Assembly: GCA_025766275.1 (NCBI GenBank) | Contig: JAFKAC010000001.1 | Location: 3,286,001 to 3,350,000 of the forward strand | Direction: 5' to 3' | Source: Lactarius indigo | Taxonomy: Eukaryota > Basidiomycota > Agaricomycetes > Russulales > Russulaceae | DNA length: 64,000 bases | Translations under genes and position numbers: made by a program | Notes under the pieces: model-generated | The model's database searches: none | The model's input: only the letters and a program-made list of their open reading frames with translations | What the model was told of the DNA's origin: nothing | Part shown: positions 22,375-34,863 of the stretch, in pieces | Numbering within the stretch: the stretch's first letter is position 1 | Layout of the letters: the number at the start of each line of letters is the position of its first letter

Positions 22375-25300
22375 ATGGCAGCTATGTCAAGGCACGGGCC
22401 ACAGAACCCACTTTTTGATCAGGCCCTCCGGAATCATCTTGAATCTCTGCGGACAGAAGACAGGGAGGCGTTCGAACATTGCTCCGCGGGAGACGTTATT
22501 GCCGCTGTACAACAGCTCAACAGCTCCCACTCAGCGCAGAGCCGCACGCGCCAATTTCTTGTTCGCTTCGTGGCCGTCGTTAGGCCGCTGGAATCATATT
22601 TTGATCTAGTGAGCAACGTCGTCGGTTCTATCCCAGGAGCGCAGCTTGGGATCGATCGTGTTCGGAGCGCTCAGGTTCGTGGTCAAGGTATAGTGTCGCC
22701 ACACCTTCCTTTATGCGACCCGCTCCTTATGCGCACTATCCACCCAAACATTCGTACGTTGTGACCACGTTAGGCTGTCAATGGACTATCGGACTACTTC
22801 GAGCGAATTGTAGGAATCTTGGAGGAGATATCCCAGTCACTCCCTTATTACCAAGATTATGCCGTCGAGATTTATCGCGATTCAGTTCCCGTGCAGCAAG
22901 TAACTCCTTGTCGCTTTATCCGGCACGTCAAAAACTGACGCCAAACTCTCTTTGTAGGCCTTGGCGGACGTGTATCACGATATCATTTTGGTTTGTTCTG
23001 CAGTGCGAGACGTATTTTTGAAGAGGGGAGGCGCTGCACGCTGTGAGTGTCCGTTCGCTTCAAGTTGGTTTTCCCGACGCTGGTCTGATCACGATGGACA
23101 CGTACGTGTGCTAGCTGGGGTGTCAGTCTGGTTGAGGGGGATAAACCCGTGGAACAAAACCATCGAGGACATTACTCAGGGCCTGCAGCGTCGCCGAGAG
23201 GTCCTCGAGCGCGAAGTCGTGCACGCGGACCGTGTCGGTCTCCATCGGCAAGCTATTGAGAGAGAGTGGAAGTCGGTGCACCACCATCTTTTTACACTAG
23301 CGTGGTGCATTGATCTGCTCCCTTGATCGCAGATGATAGGCGCAGAGATTTTCTTGCTATGCTTCCCTATGAGGATTGTCAATCCAAGCATAGACTTTGT
23401 CTCCGTGTCCTTCCTCCGGACGGCAGTACAGGGGAATGGCTAATTAATCGAGAAGAACTCTTGGACTGGGCACACAACCCACCCAGCAGGTTGCTATGGG
23501 TCCATGGCAAGCGTGAGTTTTGCTCTTGTTTTACGCGCTATACTACTTATGCGGTTGGCTGTTTAAGCGGGGGTCGGGAAGACTGTCCTGGCGTGCGTGG
23601 TTCGACGTTTCCATCTAGACTTGCCCATAATATTTCGAACCTTAGGTCTACCGTGATCGAATGGATAAGGAATCCACCGATATCAGGGAAACGAGCTGCC
23701 GTGGCCTTCTTTTATTGCGAACATGACAGTCCCAAAAAGCATGATCCTCAATCCCTCCTCGCTACTCTTCTCCACCAAGTTCTGAGGCAACTTCCTGCCG
23801 GTCCCTGGGATGGCCTTGAGCTAGATCCATTTTCTACAGCACACTCTTTAGAAAACTTATGCAGTTCTCTGAGGATAGCTTGCAACTATCTGGAAAGGAC
23901 TAGGCCAGTATTTTTGGTTATTGACGCACTGGACGAGTGCGACCGCGCTACACGCGAGGAGCTGTTACCCTTACTAATATCTCTGGGCCATGACTCGAGA
24001 TTACTTCTCACTAGCCGGAACGAGGAAGATATTTGGAACGCTCTCAAGGGCTTCCCATTAATCGCAATCACGGATCAAGATGTGAAAAATGATATTCATC
24101 AGTATGTCAGTCGCAAGGTGAGACTGGTGGGCGACGGCGACTCTTCTGCAAGGCACGTCGAAGTCGGAGACCCAGCCTTATTGGAAGGGGTACTGAAAAC
24201 TCTAAGAGAAGGCGCAGATGGAACGTGAGATATTTCTCTTGTCCCCCCTTTTTTCTATTTCGATACTGAGGGAACACGTTCAGGTTTCTATGGGTGCAGT
24301 TACAGATTGCTCATCTCCAAGAGCAAAGAACCGACCTATGACATTCATAACGCCCTACAATCACTTACGAGGGGTCTTCACCCCACGTTCACTCGCTGCT
24401 TGCAATCCATCGACAGTCTGCCTGCCCCTAGACTCGCTCGAGCGAAGAGGTTTTTACGCTGGGTGGTCTGTGCGGAGCATCCTATGAGTCTTCATGAACT
24501 TTCCGAGGCAGTCGTCGTCCACGACATGCAGCAATCATGGGACAAGTCGCGATGCGTAAACAAGCCTACTAGTTTGATTGAAGACTGCTTCCATCTTGTC
24601 CACTGCACAGACATCTCCGGGAAGTCTCGGGACGCTAAAGTTCAACTCATCCACTCTTCTGTCAAGGAGTTTCTCTTGCAGAATCCCATGGTACTAGGCT
24701 CGTCGCTGACCGGCTATCATATGTATCCCCTTCCTGATGCCCAAGTCGCCATCGCCGAGGATTGTCTCAAATATCTTCAATTAATCGCACAAAGCGTACA
24801 TTGGAGCGGCATAGATGGTCACCCGTTCCTAGCCTACGCAAGCGAATTTTGGCCACAACATCTCAGAGCTTCCGAGTCTTCCGGAGAGAAATGTGTCTCC
24901 ACGTTCTGTGAATTCATGCAGTCGGCGCATTCCCGACGATTTTGGTCGGAGCGTTACAACAGAAAACGGTACGCAAGCTGCTAACCTTATCCATTAAAAT
25001 ACCATCTCACCTTGGGCAACAGCGATGACGGAATCCATATGACTATGTCCGTATGCCACTTAGCCGCCCGCCTCTCCCTCCCATACATCGTTAAGGCCAT
25101 TTTGGAAAAGGGTCTTGACACCGCCAACGCCCAGGGCTCCGAGTCCCGCGGCCTGACGGCGCTGCACTGGGCCGCAAAATTCGCGGACGAGTCAACTCTG
25201 CGAGTACTTGTCGATTCCGGCGCCGACATCAACGCCAAGAATACGGAAGGAGAAACCCCTCTTCACCTAGCAGCGTCTAATTGGGATGGAGAACACGTTG

Positions 25301-26454
25301 TACGGGCTCTTCTCGACCTCAGGGCAGATGTCACGGTCGCAGATGGCAGTGGGAAAACTCCCCTTCATATCGCAGCCCAAAATGGGTATGGTCAAAATAG
25401 TGTGCTGCTACTGCTGCGACGCGGTGCGAGCATTCAGGCGCCTTGCAATCGCGGGCAGGTACCCCTTCATAATGCCGCTGCTAACCCCTATGGAATTACA
25501 AGCGTCCAACACCTACTTTCATACGGGGCCGACGTCAACGCGCTGAATGGCCAGCTTCGCACCCCACTTCACGCTGCTGCTGGTGTCTGGCACCGAGGTA
25601 TTGACACAGTCAAAGTACTTGTCGGACGTGGAGCAAATATCGATGCTACTGATCTGGATGGCCTCACCCCTCTACACATGGCCGCGCAGAGCGTGGGCGG
25701 TGGAGAAAGTGTCAAATTCCTGTTGGAGCGCGGGGCGAAAGTGGACGCGGTCTCCGGAGCTAAGAGGGAGACACCTTTACACATGGCGGCGATATCGCAA
25801 CTTGGCCACGATGCAGTCCAGTATCTTCTCGAGAAAGGTGCAAACGTAGAGGCAACGGACTGGCGTATGCAGACTCCTCTTCACATGGCCGCGACGCAGC
25901 AGGATGCCAAAGTGGTGCAAATTCTGCTTGCGTATGGAGCAAACGTCCATGCACTTGACGACTCTGGGCTCACCCCGTTACAAAGGATTGCACAAGAGGG
26001 GTCATCCGACAAAATCATGTCAACCTTACTGGAACACGGCGCAAGCCCCCATCGTGTGGACAGCAGAAGTCTCACCCCTTTGCACTGGGCCGCGGGATGG
26101 TCGTGGAGCGAGGACCCACGAATCGTGCGTGTGTTGCTCCAGAACGGTGCGAACGTGGATGCCCGGGACGATTCAGGCATGACTCCTTTACACCATGCGG
26201 CGGTGGACGGCTACTTCGACACCACCATGAGGGTACTACTAGAGCACCACGCGGATGTCAATGCTACGACACAAAACGGCCAGACCGCGCTCCACCTCGC
26301 GGTGCTGTCGCAGAAGTTTTTTTGGAGAGCAGTTGTCCGGACGCTGCTGCAGTATGGTGCAGATCCAAATATAGTCGATGCCGAGGGGCGAACAGTGTTC
26401 GATTGCTCACCAATACCGGGGGAATTGCATAGGCTGATCGTCGATCAGTCGTAG
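22375..26454 (+). CDS. STAND/NLR-like receptor: Goodbye-like N-terminus, NACHT, 12-13 ankyrin repeats
   Basis: The N-terminus (NPLFDQALRNHLESLRTEDR.., VIAAVQQLNSSHSAQSRTRQ) resembles the helical, Goodbye-type start of fungal NLRs. A NACHT NTPase follows: the P-loop PGVGKTVLA is assembled across an intron at about 23513-23567, next comes AFFYCEHDSPKKHD, then Walker B PVFLVIDALDECDR and a sensor-like RLLLTSRNEEDIW, then a winged-helix-type segment (HPMSLHELSEAVVV). From about 25000 one open frame holds one degenerate and twelve clear ankyrin repeats (TPLHxAA, LLxxGAxV). Fungal NLRs of this plan sense non-self and can trigger cell death; here the function is inferred. Two places need a one-base correction (near 22649 and 24334), and the intron near 23281-23336 has an uncertain donor. 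Actin converges from the right. Confidence 0.82.
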
Positions 26455-26756
26455 CACGATAGGCCGTTATCTAGCACGGTGTTGTTTCCTCCCTCCTTCC
26501 TGGGGCGTCTGGTAAGCTCAGGGACGAAGCTTATCTTTGAAATGTAAAATCGTGACCGTTAGAACGATTGGCCCTGTTCACTCTACTGGTATCCAGGTCG
26601 TAGGCATTCGTCATGAGGTACTTCTTCATTTTCTATGGGTTTTTATACACCACTAGGCAGAAAGGACTACGTATGTATGCGTAAGGAAACGTCAACCGAG
26701 CGTAACGAAGTACGTAAGCCAAATATACTCCAACGTGCGCGCACATGTTTACATGC

Positions 26757-28258
<1,502 letters not shown>

Positions 28259-29423
28259 ATTTGATTACCGTTAAGTGGAGAAAGGATTTTCGTGGTTGAG
28301 GATGAAAGAGAAGGTAGAAAGATGCACGGCGGGTAAGCAAGGCTGAGGGTTTTGAAGCCGCTCTGCTCCTTGATTGCCGCCCGCCCCGGAAGCGGAACAG
28401 GCTGCGCAACCCAAATTTGGTACCGCTCCGAGCCTCTGTCGGCCCGCATACCGGACACCTGGAACAGTTTTGTAACGCTGCGCTTCTTGGCCACTTGGCC
28501 AATTGTATGCGATGCAACCGGCTGTCTCTTTCACTGCGCATTGTAGCCCCAAAGCTTTAATACCTCGCACTCCCCGCTGCGCATCAGAGAACTCCTGTGT
28601 TTCGCCGCGTTCTTCGATGATTCAGTTTGATTGATCGGAGGTGTCATGGTGGATATCAGAACAACACTGCTTCTGTCTTTGGTGTCGCCATTACTACGGC
28701 TCGAACTCATACTCCGTGATTGGCAAGAGGTTCTGGCGCAGTCAATCCCAGATTGGTGGTGTCGTGAAAGTTCTGTGCATGCCAAGTGTTTAGTGCAATT
28801 TGCATTGCCCTAGTTCTAGTCACTAGAAATCTGGGCTTCATACACTCTGTAGCCAAGCGACCTTCGTTGTGCTCCAGGCCGTATAGAGCTGTGTCTACAT
28901 GAAACAATATTTCTTCGCACTTCTAGTTCTCGTTCTGTCAGCTGCTCTTCATCAATCTCCTCCGTCGGGGATCACGGTGACAAGGAAGTAGATCAGTAAT
29001 CGGTGGGCACATGCAGCGTTTTGCCCACATTACCGTTGCTCACCTCACATCATGTCGGTTGAAAATTCGAGACTTCGTGCCCTTTACAGTAGTGGCCTCT
29101 ATTTGAGATTCATGCGACTGAGTGCACTTCTATCGCATTGAAATCGGACCTTACAGGGTTCGTCGTGAGTGTCCCTTAGATACAAGGTACCAGAACCATG
29201 CCGTAAGCACACGAGCGGCCAAGTCCACGCAAGGGCGGTAAACATCCTCTCCTTGGTTGTATATTAGGAATGATGATTTGTCTAGACCCTTTGCCCCACT
29301 ATTTGCTGCACGTCCTTGTTCCTTCCGTCACATCTGCATACCCACTTAAAACCTGGACCTCCCTCGCAGCTGCCTCCCATTGACTACAGTCATTGGCTCT
29401 CTGCATACTAACTACCTCTAAAT
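28259..29423. other. Intergenic region with actin promoter and a dispersed repeat
   Basis: The left part is the actin upstream region, C/T-rich on the actin strand. The only structure I can support further right is one copy of the repeat shared with 32538-32687. No coding frame is convincing. Confidence 0.5.
28559..28705 (+). repeat. Dispersed repeat, copy 1
   Basis: About 147 bases, beginning aatacctc and ending ttactacggctcgaa, match a copy at 32538-32687 in the same orientation. They share long identical blocks such as actccccgctgcgcatcaga, the interval ttcagtttgattg..tcggag, and gtgtcatggtggatatca. Small indels and substitutions suggest two old insertions of the same element. Confidence 0.75.
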
Positions 29424-32260
29424 ATGCCACGTAGAAGCAGAAGCATTGGCGGCCCTCTCCCCGGCACAAATGAACTGGTGCCTGCAGCACAACTCTCCCT
29501 CCAGCTCGCGGACAGTTTGGCGGGTGCTATGCACCTGGGCACTGCTGTTTCGGTCTTACGTGTCATCCTGGACACTGTCCAGGTGCGTGACGTGTTTTCT
29601 GCTACCCGTTCTGGAGACTAAGTCATGCTTCTTCAGCAAGTGAAATCGAACAAAGATTCTTGTTTGCGGCTCGCGCGCCGTGCAACTGCATTTGTGCTCA
29701 ATATACGTGATACGATGGATGGGAAATGGGATCCCGCTCCTCCGTCGCTGAAGGAATCCGTAGATCGGTTCGAATCGTAGGCGTCGTATGGTCCATAAGC
29801 TGTACTAAGTAATGCTGATGACCATTCGTACAGGTTACTTCTCTCTATCAAGGACTGGATGTGTGATCTTGCCAAGACAAATATGTTTACCCGCTTCGTT
29901 AAGAAGGACAGAATCAAGGACAATATTACTGACTTCGAGCTTCAGCTCATCGACACCGTGTCCCAGTTCCAGGTATGGTTTCATTGTACTACTGAAGCCC
30001 GTGGCTATAGCCTCATGAATAGTAACAGAACACCGTGCTTGTTGAGCTCCAGCACATCATGAGCCAGTCCTTGCAAGCGACATTGTCACAAGAGACAGGA
30101 CTTGTCAGGCAAGTGCAGGATATGCATTCACAGATGATCGTGGGCTTTAAGAGGGGCTTGCGCCCCCAAGATGACGACGGGGTGGGTTCAAAAGCCGTGC
30201 GGGTCGTTCTTTCTTGAACGCATTTGTTTTTATATAGTTCCCGCTGGTGCACCGCTCTGACTTAGTGCTGCATGGAATGAACCCTATGGGTGGCGGGTGG
30301 TGGCAGAACTTGGCTGAGGCGAGCATAAATGGACGGCAGGTGCTAGTAAAGCGATACGAAGGGCGAGAAGGGAAGAAGGCACGTGTCTCTTTTGCACCTG
30401 CCTAAGAAGTTGCTCACCCCGGTCCTTATTTCAGCGTAAAAAGGACGATCTCGAATTTTTGAAGAGCGTCTGGTGCGCACATCTGGCTCCACATTCAACG
30501 AGTGCTGACTCGCACCTAGGGACGCCCGTTTTCCACAGCTCTACGGAGTCTCCCAACAAACATCCGCAAACCCTGAGTTCATCATCATACACAACGGTAC
30601 GAAGAGCCTGTGGTCTGCCACCAACTATCCTTAACACCTCCGTAGTGGGGATCACCGACATACGCGCGTTCATTACACCTTATCTTCAGCAAGGTCATCT
30701 TTTGGAAGTCGCTGCGATTGCCACTCGTATTGTCAGTCTGCAGTGAATAGATATTTCAACGCTGACACACGCGCAATTACACAGGCCGAGCATCTCAGGG
30801 TAAGCTTCTCGTGGTTTATCCTGTGTGGGGATGGTACTTTACTACTTTACCAGGCTGGTCTCACGATGTTGGCAAGCACCGGGAAATGGCCGGCTATTTA
30901 TGACCAACAAGAGCAGCCATCACTTGCGATGCTCTCAAGCCTGGTCGTGAATAACCGGGGAAATCTTGTCATCGGTGGGGACATTGCATCAGATCGACAG
31001 CCCCAGAATCATCGAGGGCCGTTGGTGTGGCTGTGCCACGAGGCAAGTGCCATTGTCGTGCCGTGGATGGTTGACGCTATATTCTAATCCTGTTTTCCAG
31101 ATATTCGGAGAACGGTACCCAGGGACGATCCTTGGTGTGGGTGAAGATGGTCAGCAGCGTTGCGGGGAGACAAATTATGCAATGCGCTGATTCGGACACG
31201 ACAGACCGTACCAGAAGGGCCCGCCAACTGGCCAACCAAATTGCCGGTTCCATCTTACTCTCCGGCACCGCGTCACCTGCACATGTTTCCGAAACGCTCC
31301 TCGTCGACCTTCGTGATGCAGATTGGACTACGTCGATCCTGCGGGAGCTCCGGGCGTCCATGGCCTCGTGGGGACTCGACGACCGCGGTGGCCTCTTCTC
31401 CAAAGCTACGTATGGCGATGTCGGTTTCTTGGTCGCCAGTCCCGACCCCGCGTCGACCAAGAAGACGTTCGTTAGCGTAGGAAACATAAGCTACGTCCTC
31501 GGGCCCTTGTACGCCAAGATCCTAGGGGAGGACGAGCCATTCCGGAAGCGACGGCTGACTGGACATGTTTTCGAGGGACAGTTCGAGGAAATGCACATTT
31601 CAGAGGTTATAACGGACGTCGTCAGGTACGACGATGCACTTATTTTTGAGGGAAGAAAACAGGGTTGATTTCACTCAGATTTACGTTCCGGAACCCGACT
31701 TCCATCTCCTACCAGCACCAATTCTCTATACATCAGAAGCCGAAAGACGACCCAAGCGAAAAGAGCGCGCGCTGGCAGAGCATCGTGACAAACGTCGCCC
31801 GATTTGCGCGGGGGAGCAACATCACCCCCGACACCATGATTCTCAGTAGGTGGCAGCTTAACCGCGCTTTTCACCAAAGCTCTTAAGCTAAATGTCAATA
31901 AAAAGTAACGGGACATCGCACGTCTGCCATAATTTCGTCGAATTTCAAATGCTCTGAAGCCTCCCCTCCACCAGAAGTACACTTTTTCCTCTCATATGAG
32001 GATTGGACGACGTCGTACTGGTCATACGAGGTCGAGTACAAACCGGTCGGCGAACGGGAGGCGATTGCAGAGCCCACAGCGTCCCTGGGCGTTTCCAGCT
32101 CGTGCGTAATTGAACCGTTCGTCTCTGATTGATTGCGATAGGTTGACCTTGGTGGACACGTAGAACCGATAAGAGGGGATTCTACATTCAGTTCATACCC
32201 GAAGACTTTGAGGACTTGCCGGACGACGAGAGCGCGCTGGCAACCACCTCGGCACGGTGA
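29424..32260 (+). CDS. MLKL-type four-helix N-terminal domain protein with kinase-like segment, frame damaged
   Basis: Exons from the ATG at 29424 (29424-29582, 29637-29776, then onward) encode a helical N-terminus: LHLGTAVSVLRVILDTVQ-type helix, QVKSNKDSCLRLARRATAFV, LLLSIKDWMCDLAKTNMFTR, FVKKDRIKDNITDFELQLID, TVSQFQ and NTVLVELQHIMSQSLQA. This layout matches the MLKL-NTD/four-helix-bundle family found in many basidiomycete proteins. Downstream comes a kinase-like N-lobe (NGRQVLVKRYEG), a frame that continues only after a shift (NPEFIIIHN), a beta-rich block (about 31.2-31.65 kb) and an acidic end FYIQFIPEDFEDLPDDESAL. Frame shifts of one base occur near 31648 and 31695 and at least once near 30.5 kb. 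One intron (about 30380-30434) starts GCACGT. It may be one damaged gene or two adjacent ones. Proteins of this type are thought to act in cell death; here that is inference. Confidence 0.5.
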
Positions 32261-32537
32261 GCGTGGGGAAAGGAGTTACGAGGTTGGTTTTCTTCGCACG
32301 TCAGTCTCTCATGAGTCATTACCTGGATCTCTACCGACCCCGATTTTTCAAGTCCTCACTTGCTTCGTCGTTGTGCGTTACGGGAAGGTGGGAGAAGGGG
32401 GCATGTGTATACCCTGACATTTTCACTTCGACTGCATATCTCATTTTTTTTACACTCCTGGGCCTGGGGACCGAGAGCCGGTTCAAAATATCTCTGGTTT
32501 ATGGGGTGGCACCGGTATGAGGTCGCGGTGACGTGGC

Positions 32538-32687
32538 AATACCTCACACTCCCCGCTGCGCATCAGAAAACTCCTGGGTTTTGTCGCGTTCTTCGACGAT
32601 TCAGTTTGATTGGTCGGAGGTGTCATGGTGGATATCATAACAAGATTGCTTCTTCTGTCTTTGGTGTTGCCATTACTACGGTTCGAA
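32538..32687 (+). repeat. Dispersed repeat, copy 2
   Basis: Second copy of the 147-base repeat at 28559-28705, same orientation, about 4.0 kb apart, with a few substitutions and small insertions. Confidence 0.75.
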
Positions 32688-33141
32688 TGTAGAGGGTTGT
32701 CCAGAGAATCTCTGCCGACCTCATTTACAGATAACCATCTAAATCTACCGAAATAACCACACGGGGCCTCTATCATACGTGATATTCGGTGCGTACAGCG
32801 ACTGTATTTGGCACAGTTAGTCTCAGCAGAATCGGTCAGAATGACGGGCCACCCCCCGAAATCGCGGTGGTTCGAACCGCGGGTTCTCTGGCGTTCCTGC
32901 GTAGGCGTTGCACTTCGTAAACATCCTCAACAATGACATCGTCACCGCGGACATGCTTATTTGCTCTGGGACGAATGCCCCGCGTGGATGCAGACGCTTT
33001 CTGCTTTGACAACAGTCGTCTGTCGTTCCACTGGGGCCGTAGTGAATTGCTAGTGATGTATGACATATCTAAGTTTGGATATAATAGGAAAGTGGGTGTG
33101 GGAAGGAGCACGTGTCTGTTACTGCGGGGAGTGTGATCAAG

Positions 33142-33357
33142 ATGTCGACCTTCGCAACCACAATGCCGACTACTAGAGCTTCTAGTAGTACAAATTATAA
33201 TCTCTGGTGTCTCATCGAATGCGCCAAAGGTCCCTTCCCCATCTCCATCCCACCTGGGGACAGCGTTTTTAATCTTAAATCACTGATTCTTAAGGCATGC
33301 AACACAGCGAATGATCCTCTCAGGGATGTACTGGTTAGGGATCTTGTGCTCACGAAG
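33142..33357 (+). CDS. Crinkler-kinase gene, exon 1 (Crinkler N-terminal domain)
   Basis: From the ATG at 33142, 72 codons read MSTFATTMPTTRASSS, then NLWCLIECAKGPFPISIPPG, DSVFNLKSLILKACNTAND and VLVRDLVLTK. This is the ubiquitin-like Crinkler (CRN) N-terminal module, with the usual start LWCLI...PF.V.I....I..LK..I. The exon ends at a GT donor (AAG|GTGTGC), and the protein resumes at 43536, where VDLNEATTG continues the CRN domain in phase. Between them lies the transposon. CRN-type proteins in fungi often carry kinase or nuclease ends. A 9-bp perfect stem (actactaga / tctagtagt) sits in the coding sequence near 33170. Confidence 0.75.
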
Positions 33358-33399
33358 GTGTGCTATATAATAATAATTTCCATGTTGACACTGGTGTAA

Positions 33400-33429
33400 T
33401 GTCGCAAAATTCGGGCGGCGGTTTATAAT
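33400..33429 (+). repeat. Left terminal inverted repeat of the transposon
   Basis: Begins tgtcgcaaaattc and shares its first 11 bases plus further scattered bases with the inverted right end. Confidence 0.75.
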
Positions 33430-33800
33430 AAATTATAATGACATAATGTGATATAATGTCACCCAAACCTTATAACTCATCTAAGAGATCGTGAGTTCTT
33501 ATAAACAACTTTATAATTCGCTTGTCAGATCTGTCAGTTGCACTATAATCAATCATAAGACCTCGGAATTTATTAAAAGGAACACGCGGTATTACCAGAT
33601 CGATCGCCTGATTATAAATCACAATAAGATTATAATAGACATTATAAATATAATATACATTATAAGAATACTGTAATTATCTTCTTTCTTATTGCCCGTC
33701 TTATCTTCCTTCTTATTCTCTTACCGATATTCAAACTATTATTATTTTCGTCTTATATTCTAATCCCCTTTTATTAATCTTCCATCAAACTACGCACAAT
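33421..33800. repeat. AT-rich subterminal repeat region, left
   Basis: Many copies of ttataat/attataa in both orientations. CACTA-type transposases bind such subterminal repeats; that role here is inference. Confidence 0.6.
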
Positions 33801-34863
33801 AATTATTAGACACATGCGGTCGTGGTGGCTTGCGTGTACCCTGATGCTGTGTTGTAGGGAATGTCTAATGAGGATCGGATGTGACGGCGATGTGATAGCT
33901 TGCGTGACCCGCGGACAGTGTCGAGGTATCGGGAGCGCCATTAGCAACGGTGGCGAAGGTGACTGGAAGCTTGCGAGACGTACCTGGCTTGCGACGGGGA
34001 GAGACCACCGCGAGGCGGTGACTACCGCGCTCCGCCGACGCGCATCGATGTTCGCCAGGCCCGCACGCACCCTCGATCCCGCGAGGGGCTCCTCGTCCGC
34101 CTGTGCGCCATCGCTCTCCTCATCGTCGTCCACAGGCAGGCACGGGTGCGATTTACGCCGCCGCTCCGTGACTGTGGGGATGTCTGCGGGCGCGGTTACG
34201 GGTCAGGTTTGCGCATCTTCTGTTATAAGGAGTCAGGAGAGCTGAGGGGTGTAATGGGATAACGCACGTGTTGAGCTTTGGCTCGGCGTAGTTGACGCTC
34301 TTGTGCACGCGGCCCGTCGTTGAGCCCTCAGCGTCGGCGGTTGGGAGGGGTATTGGTGGCAGACTTGATTTCGTGGTGTAGGTAGGTGCGACGGTCCAGG
34401 GGGACGACTAGTCAGTAAAACTAATCTCACGGTAAGTTTAGCAAAGAAATTAAATACCGGAAACGTTCGTGTCAAGACCCAGTCGACGTGCATGTCCCAA
34501 GAGATGAGGCCGCGAACATTGACAGTATAGCGCTGGAGGGGTGTCAATGGCAAAGCGACAAGCTTACATTGTATCATGTGCTCCGAGTCCAGCACGGGGA
34601 TTCAGAAGGTGGATAAGATGCTGGACGCCGGACCAGTGATGGGGGGAGTTGACGTCAATGGCGAGGCTGGAGAAGAAGGGAGTGTCAATGGTGATCAAGG
34701 TAATAAGAGAAAGAGAACAGACGCGACTCAGACGTCTTAATTCCAACTTTCTGATCACGTGACCAGAAAACTAACCGTTGCCAGAAAGAAATCAATCGTC
34801 GTCGATTCAAAAAATATACGGACGTCGTAGGGAAAGAACACGAATGTATCTATACTAGTAATA
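33801..34863. other. Unclassified transposon segment left of the DUF6698-like gene
   Basis: Frames exist on both strands (for example minus-strand DVNSPHHWSGVQHLIHLLNP near 34600-34660), but I recognise no family and cannot build a gene. It may be a further captured host fragment. Confidence 0.3.

Noticed and set aside
32860..32890. tRNA-like string ggttcgaaccgcgg
   Set aside because: Only a short palindrome; no acceptor stem or anticodon arm fits around it.
33421..33800. Hairpin and poly-AT runs as a centromere or origin
   Set aside because: They are confined to the transposon ends and mirrored at the other end, so subterminal repeats explain them.
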